DNA of 41,479 nucleotides from the NCBI GenBank assembly GCA_016713985.1, contig JADJOD010000038.1, positions 1-41,479 on the forward strand. The letters run 5' to 3'. This document shows positions 30,905 through 39,190 of the stretch, one piece after another. Positions within the stretch are counted from its first letter, which is position 1. Each line of letters opens with the position of its first letter. Source of the DNA: Lewinellaceae bacterium (GTDB lineage Bacteria > Bacteroidota > Bacteroidia > Chitinophagales > Saprospiraceae). The notes beneath the pieces were generated by a model. That model worked only from the letters and a program-made list of their open reading frames with translations. It had not been told where the DNA came from and searched no databases. The translations under genes and the position numbers were made by a program.

Positions 30905-33880
30905 CGACGGTGAGGGTGCCGCTGATTTCGGTGCTGTTGCCCCAGAGGATGCAGTTGGCGAGCGTGACGGTACCAGAATTAGCTCTTCTGACAGCGCCGC
31001 CTGCGGCAGTTGCCGTGTTGCCGGAAAAGGAGCAATTGACTACGGTGGCGGCACTGTTGAAAAGGCAACCGCCACCATTGTTTGCCGAGTTGCCCAGAAA
31101 GAGGCAATTGGACAGGCTGGCGGAATTGGAAGCGGCGCTGCCGCCGAAACCGAAGCCTCCGCCAATTAATGCTGCCGAGTTGCCGGAAAAGACACATCCG
31201 GTCAGGTTCATAGTAAGTGTGGTACCATTCCCCCAGCCATGTATTCCTCCACCACTACTGCTCGTCGAGTTCCCCAAAAAGACACATCCGGTCAGGGTTG
31301 GGGAACCACCCGAGCTGTACATCCCTCCGCCGCCAAGGGCGGCGCTTCCGGTGGCGGCGGTTGACACGTTGCCGGAGAAGGTACAGTTGGAGAGGGTCGG
31401 GGAAGCAGTGCTGTTAGATATTCCGCCGCCGATGCTTGCCGTGTTGCCGGAGAAGGTACAGTTGGAGAGGGTCGGGGAACCACTATTGTTGTACATTCCG
31501 CCGCCACCAAAGGCGCTGCTGGTTGCCGAGTTGCCGGAGAAGGTACAGTTGGTCAATAATGGAGAAGTTGAAGCGTGATTAAACATCCCACCGCCGATAC
31601 TCGCCGTATTGCCGGAGAAGGTACAGTTGGTCAGGGATGGGGAGTTGCCAACATTGTACATCCCGCCGCCGGAACTCGCCGTATTGCCGGAGAAGGTGCA
31701 GTTGGAGATGGATGGGGAGGAACTATTGTTGTACATCCCGCCACCTAAAGTATGCGGGCTGCTACCGTCCGCTCTTCCTCCGGAGATGGTGAAGCCGTCT
31801 AGCATGGCGGTGTTAGTCAGCCCGTTGCCGTTGTTGAAGATGATGTGGTAGCTGTTGTCGCTGTTGTCGTTCGGCGTGCCGATGTCGCCGCTGAGGGTGG
31901 TGACGTTGGCGACCCAATCCCGGTTGTTCATGCCGGGGTTGCCCGAGTTCGGGAAGCCACCGTAGATGCCTACGCCGTTTTTCATCACAAAGGAAATCGT
32001 GCGGTCGGTGCCGGTGGTGGGCTTGTAGGTGCCTGTGGCGACCCAGATTTGGGTGATGCCGGGGCAGGTGCTGTTTAGGGCGCTTTGCAGGTCGGTGAAG
32101 GCGTCCGCCCAGGAGGAGCCGTTGTTCAGGCCCGTGGCGGCGGCGTTTACATACAAAATGCCTCCCGCCGGGCAGCAGACATTGCCTTCGTCGGTGGAGC
32201 CGTCGCAATCGTTGTCCATGCCGTCGCAGATTTCGGCAGCACCGGGATTGCAGGCATTGCAAGTATCGTTGCAGTCGGTGTTGTCGGCAACATAGCCGGA
32301 AGGCTGTGTGCAGGCCTGTGTAGAACTGTTCGGGTCGCCGTAGGTGTCGGCATCGGCGTCGAGGTACCACGTGGGGCCGCCGGAAGTGGCACGCTCGTAG
32401 GCGCCCATATCAATCTGGTTGCCGCCTGCGATGACATCCACCTTGCGGGCATTGCCGTCGAGGTCGGTCGTGGTCGCATTGGCGGCATCGTCGCCCATAT
32501 CGAGGGCGGGCGAGCAGGCTTGCAGGCGCAGGTTGCCCGTGGTACCCAGGCCGACGGGCGGCTGACCGACGAAGAGCGGATCGTCATCTGAGTTGCCCGT
32601 GCCGCTGAAGCCGCCCTGCACGATGGAATAGGTGGCGGTGACGGTGCCGTTGATTTCCGTGCTGTTGCCCCAGAGGATGCAGTTGGCGAGCGTGACGGTA
32701 CCAAAAGCTCTTCTGACAGCGCCGCCTGCGGTGCTTGCCGAGTTGCCGGAGAAGGTGCAGTTGGTCAGGGTCGAGGAATGGTTGCCACCCTGGTTAAACC
32801 CGCCGCCATTGGCCGCCGAGTTGCCGAGGAAGATGCAATTGTTCAACGTGGAAGCAGAGGTAATAAAGTTTTGTATTCCACCCCCGGCAATGTTTGCCGA
32901 GTTGCCGGAAAAGATGCAATTGGTCATGGTCGGGGAGGAGGAACTGGTGTTCATCATCCCGCCGCCACCATTGCTGCCACTGCCGTTTGACGTATTGCCG
33001 GTGAAGGTGCAGTTGGTCATGGATGGGGAGGAACCGGTGTTGAACATTCCTCCGCCGGCAGTGCTCGCCGAGTTACCGGAGAAGATGCAGTTGCTCACGG
33101 GCGGGGAGGAAGTGACGTTGTACATCCCGCCGCCGTTGGTCGCCGTATTACCGGAGAAGGTGCAGTTGGTCACAGATGGGGAGGAAACGGTGTTGAACAT
33201 CCCGCTGCCATTGAACGCCGAGTTGCCGGAGAAGGTGCAGTCGGTCACGGACGGGGAGGAGGAGATGGTGTTGTACATCCCGCCACCCGAGTTCGCCGAG
33301 TTGCCGGAGAAGGTGCAGTTGGTTACGGATGGGGAGGAGGAAGTGTTATGCATACCACCGCCGAAGTTGATAGCCGTATTGCCGGAGAAGGTGCAGTTGG
33401 TTACGGATGGGGAGGAGGAACTGTTGTACATGCCACCGCCCAGCGTGTGCGGAGGTATCCCGTATGCCCTGCCACTGACAATGGTAAATCCGTCGATTAC
33501 GGCGGTGCCGGTCAGTCCATTGCCGTTGTTGAAAACGACGTGGTAGCTGTTGTCGCTGTTGTCGTTCGGCGTACCGATGTCGCCGCTGAGGGTGGTGACG
33601 TTGGCGACCCAATCCCGGTTGTTCATACCGGGGTTGCCCGAGTTCGGGAAGCCGCCGTAGATGCCGACGTCGCTTTTCATCACGAAGAAAATGGCACGGT
33701 CGGTGCCGGAAGTGGGTTTGTAGGTGCCCGCCGCTACCCAGATTTCGTCGCCGGCAACGGCGGCGGCGAGCGCCGATTGGAGGTCGGTATAGGCGTCCGT
33801 CCAGGAGGCGCCCGTGTTGGCGCCGACGGCGGCGGCGTTGACATAGATGGTGCTACCGGAAGCGGGTATAGCCGCCAGGC
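30690..33880 (-). repeat. Internal duplication of a ~1.6 kb beta-helix module
   Basis: The first module (about 32400-33880) and the second (about 30690-32150) begin and end with nearly the same DNA. For example, 31820-31980 and 33520-33680 differ at only about ten positions, and the anchor-Q ends near 30690-30900 and 32400-32640 are equally alike. In between, each module consists of short rungs of about 24 residues that share TGCCGGAGAAGGTGCAGTTG-like stretches. Recombination between rungs or modules could change the protein's length. Confidence 0.8.
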
Positions 33881-33914
33881 AAAGTAGAAAGCACGTGACA
33901 AGCGTATTTTTCAT
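30905..33914 (-). CDS. Giant beta-helix surface protein, segment 1 of 2: signal peptide and two Pmp-like right-handed beta-helix modules
   Basis: The ATG at 33914 opens a signal peptide, MKNTLVTCFLLCLAAIPASG, just before STIYVNAAA. The chain then has two long modules, each starting (I)YVNAAA, passing YGGFPNSGNPGMNNRDWVAN, and running into 8-10 short rungs of the kind NCTFSGNTA and GGGMYN. This is the polymorphic outer-membrane-protein/right-handed beta-helix pattern. Between the modules is a metal-binding linker (DADADTYGDP, NTDCNDTCNACNPGAAE, CDGMDNDCDGSTDEG) of MopE type. The role is probably adhesion or surface coating; no pectinase-like catalytic site can be assigned. Export is by the type IX system through the C-terminal signal in segment 2. 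Confidence 0.86.
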
Positions 33915-33989
33915 TCCAGATAAACGTTGAATTGACTTGATGCAAGTAGAGAATAAAAAGCCTGATCGTCCAGCCGCATGGCAGGCGAC

Positions 33990-34184
33990 TTAGAGCAACC
34001 GCTCCAGCCGCTTTTCCAACTGCTGCTCCCGGTACTCGAAGTAGTTATGCATGGCGTAAAAAAGGGCGGTGACCAGCAGCAGCCAGGGCAGCCAGAACAG
34101 CAGCATCCTTTTCCACTCGGTACGGAGGCGGTTTTTACCAGAATCTTGTTGTTGCAGGGCTGCCATGATATTGCCGTTTTTCAT
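33990..34184 (-). CDS. Small single-helix membrane protein, unknown
   Basis: A 64-residue protein, start ATG at 34184, stop TAA at 33990. A polar N-terminus (MKNGNIMAALQQQDSGKNRL) is followed by one membrane helix (MLLFWLPWLLLVTALFYAM) and a charged helical tail (EYREQQLEKRLERLL). I do not recognise it. It sits between the TPR regulator (stop at 34381) and the start of the beta-helix gene at 33914, all on the same strand, so the three may form one transcript. A longer reading from further upstream has an unlikely basic leader. The stop of the TPR gene is 196 bases before this start; nothing else is seen in that gap. Confidence 0.5.
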   Translation of the reverse strand: MKNGNIMAALQQQDSGKNRLRTEWKRMLLFWLPWLLLVTALFYAMHNYFEYREQQLEKRLERLL

Positions 34185-34380
34185 GCTGCAAAGGAGGCGG
34201 CAAGAGCGGGAAAAAGCAAAAAAACGGGCGGGACAAAAGCGGGACAAAGACGGAACAAGGGCGTGACGGGCTGCGAACGGGTAGGAATTTGTTCGTTTCA
34301 AGGAAATTCAACGCAGCGTTTGCCCTCATATGGAAGGGCAAGTATTCGCTATCAACCACCCACGGCATAACGGCAAAACC

Positions 34381-36111
34381 TCACCGCTCCTCTTCCCGTT
34401 CGATTTTCCGTCGCAACCTCGCCCGGGTCTTCCGAACCGTGTTGTCGTTGACCCCCAACATGTTCGCCATTTCGTGGGTGCTGAGCTGGAGTTTTTCCAG
34501 GACGAGGTAGCGCAGTTCGGCGGGCGTGAGGTCGGGTTGCAGCGTTTTTTGCTCTTCCATGAAGCCGGGGTGTACTTTTTCAAACACGGTTCGGAAGCGC
34601 AGCCAGTCGTCGTCGGTAAGGATGGTGCTGCGGGTGAGCTGTTCGAGGTATTGACTGCGCTCGCCGGTGGCGGAGCGGTTTTCCAGTTCGAGGCGGAGGT
34701 TGGCAGCGATCTCCGATTTTTCCCTGAAGTTTTGGGTGAGCGCTGCTAGTTCGGAGCGGGCGGCTTCGAGTTCGGCTTCCTTTTGGCGGCGCAGGTGTCG
34801 CTGTCGGTGAAACCAGCCGTAAGCCAGCAGCAGCATGAGGGTGAGAATGGCAAAGGCGGCGTTGCGAAGCCATTCTTGCAGTTCCTTTTCGTTTTCGATG
34901 AGGCGGATGCGTTCGGTGTATTTTTCGGCGTCGAGGCGTTGTTTCAACTGCTCCAATTTGCGGGCATCGTTGCGGCGTTCGAGGCTGTCCTGCAGGGGTT
35001 GGGCGAGACGGGTGTATCGCATGGCTGCGGCGAGGGCGCCCCGCATTTCCTCATATTTTGCGTGGCACTCGAAGTATTCAATGTTGTTGAAATAGTTCTC
35101 GTAATGCCCGCCCACCCGGTCGTACAATTCGTCCAAACGGCGCAGCAGCAGCCCGGCATCCTCCAATTTTCCCAGTTCCAATTTGGTGAAAATAAGCACC
35201 TGCAAGGCTTCATACTCCAGGTTCATCGCTGCCAGCGAGACAATTTTATCGGTCGCTTTTGCCAGTTCGTAGCCTTGGTCGGCGAAGGCTTCACCCTCGG
35301 CAAGTTTGCCCTGGCCGACCAGCATCGAGGCGATGTCCACGCTCGCAAGCCCCTGCCATTGGCGGTAAAAAATCTGTTCGGCGGGGTTGGCAGTGGACGA
35401 CGACTGGGCAATGCGGAGAATTTTTTGAGCGTAGGCGATGCCTTTTTCGTAGTCCTTTTGGTGCTGGTAAATGGTTTGGAGGTGGTTGAGGACGAGTATG
35501 GAAATATGCCCGCCGCTTTTGGTGGTTTCGATGAATTTTTCCCCGACGTGGAAAAACTGCAAAGCCTTGTCGAAGTCGTCCAACTGGTACATGAACCTGC
35601 CGTTGTGGTACGTGAGCCAGAGCATGTTGAAGTCCCGGAATTTTTCAAAACCAAATACTTCCATTTGACCAAACTCCTTTAAAATATGGACGTACAGGGC
35701 TTCATGCGGCAGTTGTCCGGCGTAGTGTTTTTCAAAAGCGAGGTAATGCCCGGCGACGATTTGCTCCGTTTGCCAACCTTCGTCCGAGGCAGATTTTTCC
35801 AGTTCCGAAAGGAGGGCGATATTGTCTTCGGCGCTCCGTTTCAGGTTGCCCCGTTGCTGGAAACAGTAAAATTGCAGCAACCAGGCAACCCGATGGTCTT
35901 GCTCCTTTTCGGCAATGACGGTCAGCGGCAGGCAGATTGCCATGAAGGCTGCGGAGTCCAGGGTTTCCAGTTCCAACTCATGGATGAATCGGCAGCGCTG
36001 GGCAGACGACAGCGCTGCCCACCTGACTTTGTCGAAACCGGGGATCTGGGCGAGTAGAATTTGCTGCCAGCAGCAAATCAAAAGGAGAATACATGTGAGG
36101 TTTTGTTTCAA
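34381..36111 (-). CDS. TPR-containing transmembrane regulator with C-terminal HTH
   Basis: A 576-residue relative in build of the gene at 23784-25379. A signal peptide (MKQNLTCILLLICCWQQILL, AQ) leads to TPR-like helices (residues 60-370: FDKALQFFHVGEKFIE, DYEKGIAYAQKILRIA, GKLAEGEAFADQGYELA). One membrane helix at about 413-437 (NAAFAILTLMLLLAYGWF) precedes a coiled-coil (QKEAELEAARSELAALTQ) and an HTH near 545-572 (STHEMANMLGVNDNTVRKTR). Both proteins share the conserved block TDxDWxxFxxxFExxHPGF/Y before the HTH, so they belong to one family. The signal sequence places the TPRs in the periplasm and the HTH in the cytoplasm. Its promoter carries a TATATTTG box. The gene lies upstream of the beta-helix gene on the same strand. 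Confidence 0.82.
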   Translation of the reverse strand: MKQNLTCILLLICCWQQILLAQIPGFDKVRWAALSSAQRCRFIHELELETLDSAAFMAICLPLTVIAEKEQDHRVAWLLQFYCFQQRGNLKRSAEDNIALLSELEKSASDEGWQTEQIVAGHYLAFEKHYAGQLPHEALYVHILKEFGQMEVFGFEKFRDFNMLWLTYHNGRFMYQLDDFDKALQFFHVGEKFIETTKSGGHISILVLNHLQTIYQHQKDYEKGIAYAQKILRIAQSSSTANPAEQIFYRQWQGLASVDIASMLVGQGKLAEGEAFADQGYELAKATDKIVSLAAMNLEYEALQVLIFTKLELGKLEDAGLLLRRLDELYDRVGGHYENYFNNIEYFECHAKYEEMRGALAAAMRYTRLAQPLQDSLERRNDARKLEQLKQRLDAEKYTERIRLIENEKELQEWLRNAAFAILTLMLLLAYGWFHRQRHLRRQKEAELEAARSELAALTQNFREKSEIAANLRLELENRSATGERSQYLEQLTRSTILTDDDWLRFRTVFEKVHPGFMEEQKTLQPDLTPAELRYLVLEKLQLSTHEMANMLGVNDNTVRKTRARLRRKIEREEER

Positions 36112-36143
36112 TTTGTGCGATTCGTAAACAATACAAACAGCAG

Positions 36144-36151
36144 CAAATATA
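36144..36151 (-). promoter_or_regulatory. Bacteroidota -7 box of the TPR regulator
   Basis: TATATTTG on the minus strand fits the Bacteroidota sigma-A consensus TAnnTTTG. It lies 32 bases before the ATG at 36111, giving a leader of about 25 bases. A matching TTTG at -33 is not seen at the usual spacing, so this is a partial match. Confidence 0.4.
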
Positions 36152-36162
36152 TACCCGAAATG

Positions 36163-36272
36163 ACGAAAAGGCCGTCACTAAGCCGCCTGTTTTGATCCCG
36201 TAAAAATCCTGGCCCGTCTGGTTCACAGTCACACCCGTCAGGTCGATCTTTTCCGGAAAACCCCAGGGCTGG
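36163..36272 (-). pseudogene. Internal fragment of the dockerin-cohesin cassette
   Basis: Minus-strand translation gives PWGFPEKIDLTGVTVNQTGQ then DFYGIKTG and LVTAF. This is the linker between the dockerin-like and cohesin-like domains in the three giant proteins (PWGFPEKIVLTGVTTNQTGK at the 37400 gene, PWGFPENIDLTGV at the 28881 gene). It has no start, no flanking cassette parts and no stop of its own kind, and it ends about 12 bases before the promoter box of the TPR gene. It is a relic about 36 codons long. Short direct repeats built from GGCATCT lie next to it (36270-36305). Confidence 0.78.
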
Positions 36273-36338
36273 CATCTCCAATCCGGCATCTGGCGTCTGG
36301 CATCTCCCACCCGCCACCCCTGGGATATTCATTCCGTA

Positions 36339-37031
36339 TCAGCCGCCTTCCGATACGGGGGGTATGGAAGCGGACTTCGACACGACCGTTCCGCGGTTGT
36401 TTACCAATCGACGGGCGGCTTTGTAACCTTTGTAGAACTGGGTAGACCGCAATTGTTCAAAAACCTTGTCAAGCCGGTTGGTCAGCAGGTCGTCGGTGTT
36501 TGCAATACATTCGTTCAGGGTCTGGGTGGCTTCGCGGCGCCCCGTGATCGCTGCGCGAGGAGCGCCGATTTTGTCGGCAAAGGCGCTGATCAGGGTATCC
36601 AGTTCGTTGATCGGTTCTTCCGACAGGCCGTAGTCCGAAAGTTGGGCCACAAGAGGCCGGGCGGTTTCGAGCACCTGTTCGGCGAGTTCTTTGAGCACGG
36701 TGTCGCGGCCACGGGTGAATTCGGTGTAACTGCGTTTGAGTTGGGCGGCCAGTTCGGTGTCGTGTTTAACGTTGGCGAAAGCCACCACCGCCTGCGCGAT
36801 GGTATGGGCTTTTTCCCCCATCAGTTGTTGCAGGCCGGCCTTGTTGCGCGCAACTCCTTTTAACAGCGCCGATTGCCGGCGCATCGTTTGCTGGATGTCG
36901 GCAATACAACGGTCGAGGTCGCCGAGCATTTGATTTGCCGCCGGAATGTGACGCCAGTCGTTTTCTTGCTGGCGGCATACCTTTTGTACCGTCAGGTACA
37001 TGGAGAGTTTGTTTTCTTGTCGTGCATTCAT
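36339..37031 (-). CDS. Helical hypothetical protein of a Bacteroidota family
   Basis: A 230-residue, almost wholly alpha-helical soluble protein. I chose the ATG at 37031 (MNARQENKLSMYLTVQKVC) because similar proteins I recall from Bacteroidota begin this way; the open frame extends further upstream but its extra part has no such character. Features are a MYLTVQ start, a middle block MRGRDT-like segment (FTRGRDTVLKELAEQVLE), then APRAAITGRREAT and DDLLTNRLDKVFEQLRST. The family has no assigned function that I know. There is no signal peptide or membrane segment. The frame is intact. A short cassette relic lies just past its 3' end. Confidence 0.75.
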   Translation of the reverse strand: MNARQENKLSMYLTVQKVCRQQENDWRHIPAANQMLGDLDRCIADIQQTMRRQSALLKGVARNKAGLQQLMGEKAHTIAQAVVAFANVKHDTELAAQLKRSYTEFTRGRDTVLKELAEQVLETARPLVAQLSDYGLSEEPINELDTLISAFADKIGAPRAAITGRREATQTLNECIANTDDLLTNRLDKVFEQLRSTQFYKGYKAARRLVNNRGTVVSKSASIPPVSEGG

Positions 37032-37277
37032 GTTTTGAGATGGTTGAATGAATGAATACACCGAAGGGGTTGTCCGTACATTCCGGGCGTTCGGGATTAT
37101 ATCGCGCGGTGTACCGGAGCAGTATCCCGGCAAATGTCGGATATCCCCTTTATATTTAATACGTAAAAAGTGCTCGGAATGAACATCCGATGCGTACAAA
37201 TCTGTATCAACCGTGCAGAAGACAAGATCACGTCCCGGCAGATAACACGCCAAAAAAGGTATGACGATCCGTCAGTA

Positions 37278-37388
37278 TACCTCACGCCGCCAGGTTTTGC
37301 GCATTGAGTGGGGATCGAGTAATAGTCTCATTTCAATTGAGACTATTACTACGCACGATTTATGCACAAAACCTGGCGGCGTGAGGTA
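37278..37388. mobile_element. Candidate MITE: 111-bp nested palindrome at a TA target site
   Basis: Terminal inverted repeats of 27 bp (37278-37304 and 37362-37388) match at all but one position (37300/37366, C against A). An inner 12-bp perfect inverted repeat (37319-37330 and 37338-37349) sits between them. TA flanks both ends (37276-37277 and 37389-37390), as a target duplication would. Removing the element with one TA leaves GTCAG-TA-ACAGGTGAATC, and the related sorting-domain tail at 27113-27130 reads GTCAA-TA-ACAGGTGAATC without any insert. No open frame fits inside, so movement would need a transposase elsewhere; IS630/mariner types use TA sites. In a minus-strand transcript the mismatch is a G-U pair, so it may also act as a hairpin at the end of the upstream mRNA. 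Confidence 0.7.
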
Positions 37389-37399
37389 TAACAGGTGAA

Positions 37400-39190
37400 T
37401 CATTTGCCCGCCACCACCATTTTCTTCGCCAATACCCCGAACGGCGTCGTCAGTTCGTAATACAACACCCCGCTCGCCGGGTAAGTCCCGAAGTCGAACT
37501 CCACCGCGTTTTTGCCCGCCGCAAACCACGCGCTGTGTTCCCGCAGCAGCCGGCCCGTGCCGTCGAATACCCGCAACGTCGCGTCGCACGCGCCCGGCAA
37601 TACAAACCCGATGTTCGTTTTTTCCACAAACGGGTTCGGCGTGTTTTGCAGCAGCCGGTAGTCCCCAACGCCCGGCGCAGGGCCCGTACCCGTTAATTCG
37701 TAAAACTCCAGTTCGATCCCGGACTCCGCCAGCGCGCTCGTGTACACGTACCCCGGCAGGATGTCGTCCGCCAGTTCAAGCGCTTCGCTCAGTTTGCCGC
37801 CACTTTGCAATACCTTGAATTTCAGGTGGAATACTTCCGAAGCCTCTTCCAGCGCTGCGCCTGTGGCTTGCGCCCATACCGAACGGATTTCTCCCTGCGC
37901 CACCTGGAACGTGCCGAAATGATCGACCGTCAGCGGCAGCGCCGACAGCGGCTGAATGTCCAGCAGTTGCAGTTGTGAGGGGTCGAATTGCAAGGCAAAC
38001 TGCCAGGCCGCCAGATCGTTCATTTCATTCGTCCTGAACGCCACCGTCAGTTCGCTGCCGGCGGCCAGCACCTCGTCTTTCACCCGCAACACCAGCGGTT
38101 CGCCTGCGCCGAAATTGGCCGGATTGGCAAAAGTGGCCACCACGTCGCCTGTTTTGATGCCGTAAAAATCCTTGCCCGTCTGGTTGGTGGTCACGCCTGT
38201 CAGAACGATTTTTTCCGGAAAGCCCCACGGCGGCGAAGGCAATGTGTACGACTGCGGAACAAAACGCCACGAGGTTTTGATCTGTGCCAGCGCGGTCGCA
38301 TTGCCGAGCAGCGCCTGGTTGACGATTGACGCGTCCAGACTGGTGATCGAGTTGGTTTTATTCACGTCTGCCGCCACTTGCCGGTAGGGGTCGGTGATGG
38401 GCGCCGAGTTGGCGACGTGTTGCTGAATGGCCGTCATGTCTGCCGCCGTTACCCCGTTGAGTTTGTTGGTGTTTTTTACGGGTGTGAGGTTGAAATTGCC
38501 CGTCAGGTACGGCAGGGTAATCAGGTAATCGCCGTTCACGTCGCTCACGTCGTTGCCGGCGCCGGCGCCGGTGAGGTTGACCGTGGCGTTGTTTACCCCC
38601 GTGGTCTGGTCTTCCGACCATTCGATCCGGCCGCTGAATTCAAGGTCGCAGTAGGACACCGTCACCGTAAAGGAACAGGACGAATTCAGGCTCGCGCCGT
38701 CAGTCACGGTGTAGTTGACCGTCGTGACGCCCGGCAGGAAAGCCTGGCCGCTGGCCGAACCGCTGCCGCTGCCCGATGTGGCGCCGCTCAGTTCGTACGC
38801 CAGCGCCGGGTCCGAACAGTTGTCGTTGTAGGTGCCGTCGATGCTGTTCACCACCGCCGAACAGGGGTTCGACTGTGTAGGGTCATGGTCTGGTTACCGG
38901 GACAGGTGATTGTCGGCGGCTCGTTGTCCGTCACCGTCACCGTAAACGAGCAGGTGGCTGCCGGCGTACAGGTGCTGGTGGCCGTCACGACCACATCCGT
39001 CACGCCTTTGTTGAAACGACGCGCCGCTGCCCGTGCTGTTGCCGTTGTCGGTGGTGGCGCCTGGTGAAGGCGTAGGTCAACGCGGGAGTGGGGTAGTCCC
39101 GGAAGCCTCGACGATGTAGTTCAGGAGGGCGGCACAGGTGTTCGGCGCCACATCGACCGACTGGTTGTCAGGGCATTCCGTGAAGGTGGG
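37400..39190 (-). CDS. FG-GAP-like surface protein, segment 2 of 2: HYR domains and dockerin-like, cohesin-like, T9SS cassette
   Basis: C-terminal part of a protein of about 1,150 residues. Two HYR-type sandwiches lead (CPDNQSVDVAPNTCAALLNY and CPGNQTMTL...NPCSAVVNSIDGTYND). The cassette follows: LEFSGRIEWSEDQTTGV, the dockerin-like pair NTNKLNGVTAADM and ADVNKTNSITSLDASIV, a cohesin-like domain (AWQFALQFDPSQLQLLDI, QGEIRSVWAQATG), and the sorting signal LLQNTPNPFVEKTNIGFVLP with VFDGTGRLL and AKKMVVAGK at the stop. The 37400-38854 part reads cleanly. From about 38870 to 39210 at least five single-base indels occur in about 350 bases, yet all pieces translate to HYR sequence. A 111-bp palindrome follows the stop. 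Confidence 0.8.

Noticed and set aside
32632..33546. A 304-codon Pro/Leu-rich open frame on the plus strand
   Set aside because: It is the antisense of the beta-helix rungs; the repeating PEKVQLV pattern comes from the repeats on the other strand.
34783..35682. A 299-codon open frame on the plus strand
   Set aside because: It is the antisense of the TPR-HTH gene; its Phe/Val-rich translation mirrors the Lys/Glu-rich TPR codons.
37276..37390. An invertible promoter of the Bacteroides type flanked by inverted repeats
   Set aside because: Only about 57 bases lie between the arms, they contain another palindrome, and the element follows a gene end instead of preceding a gene.
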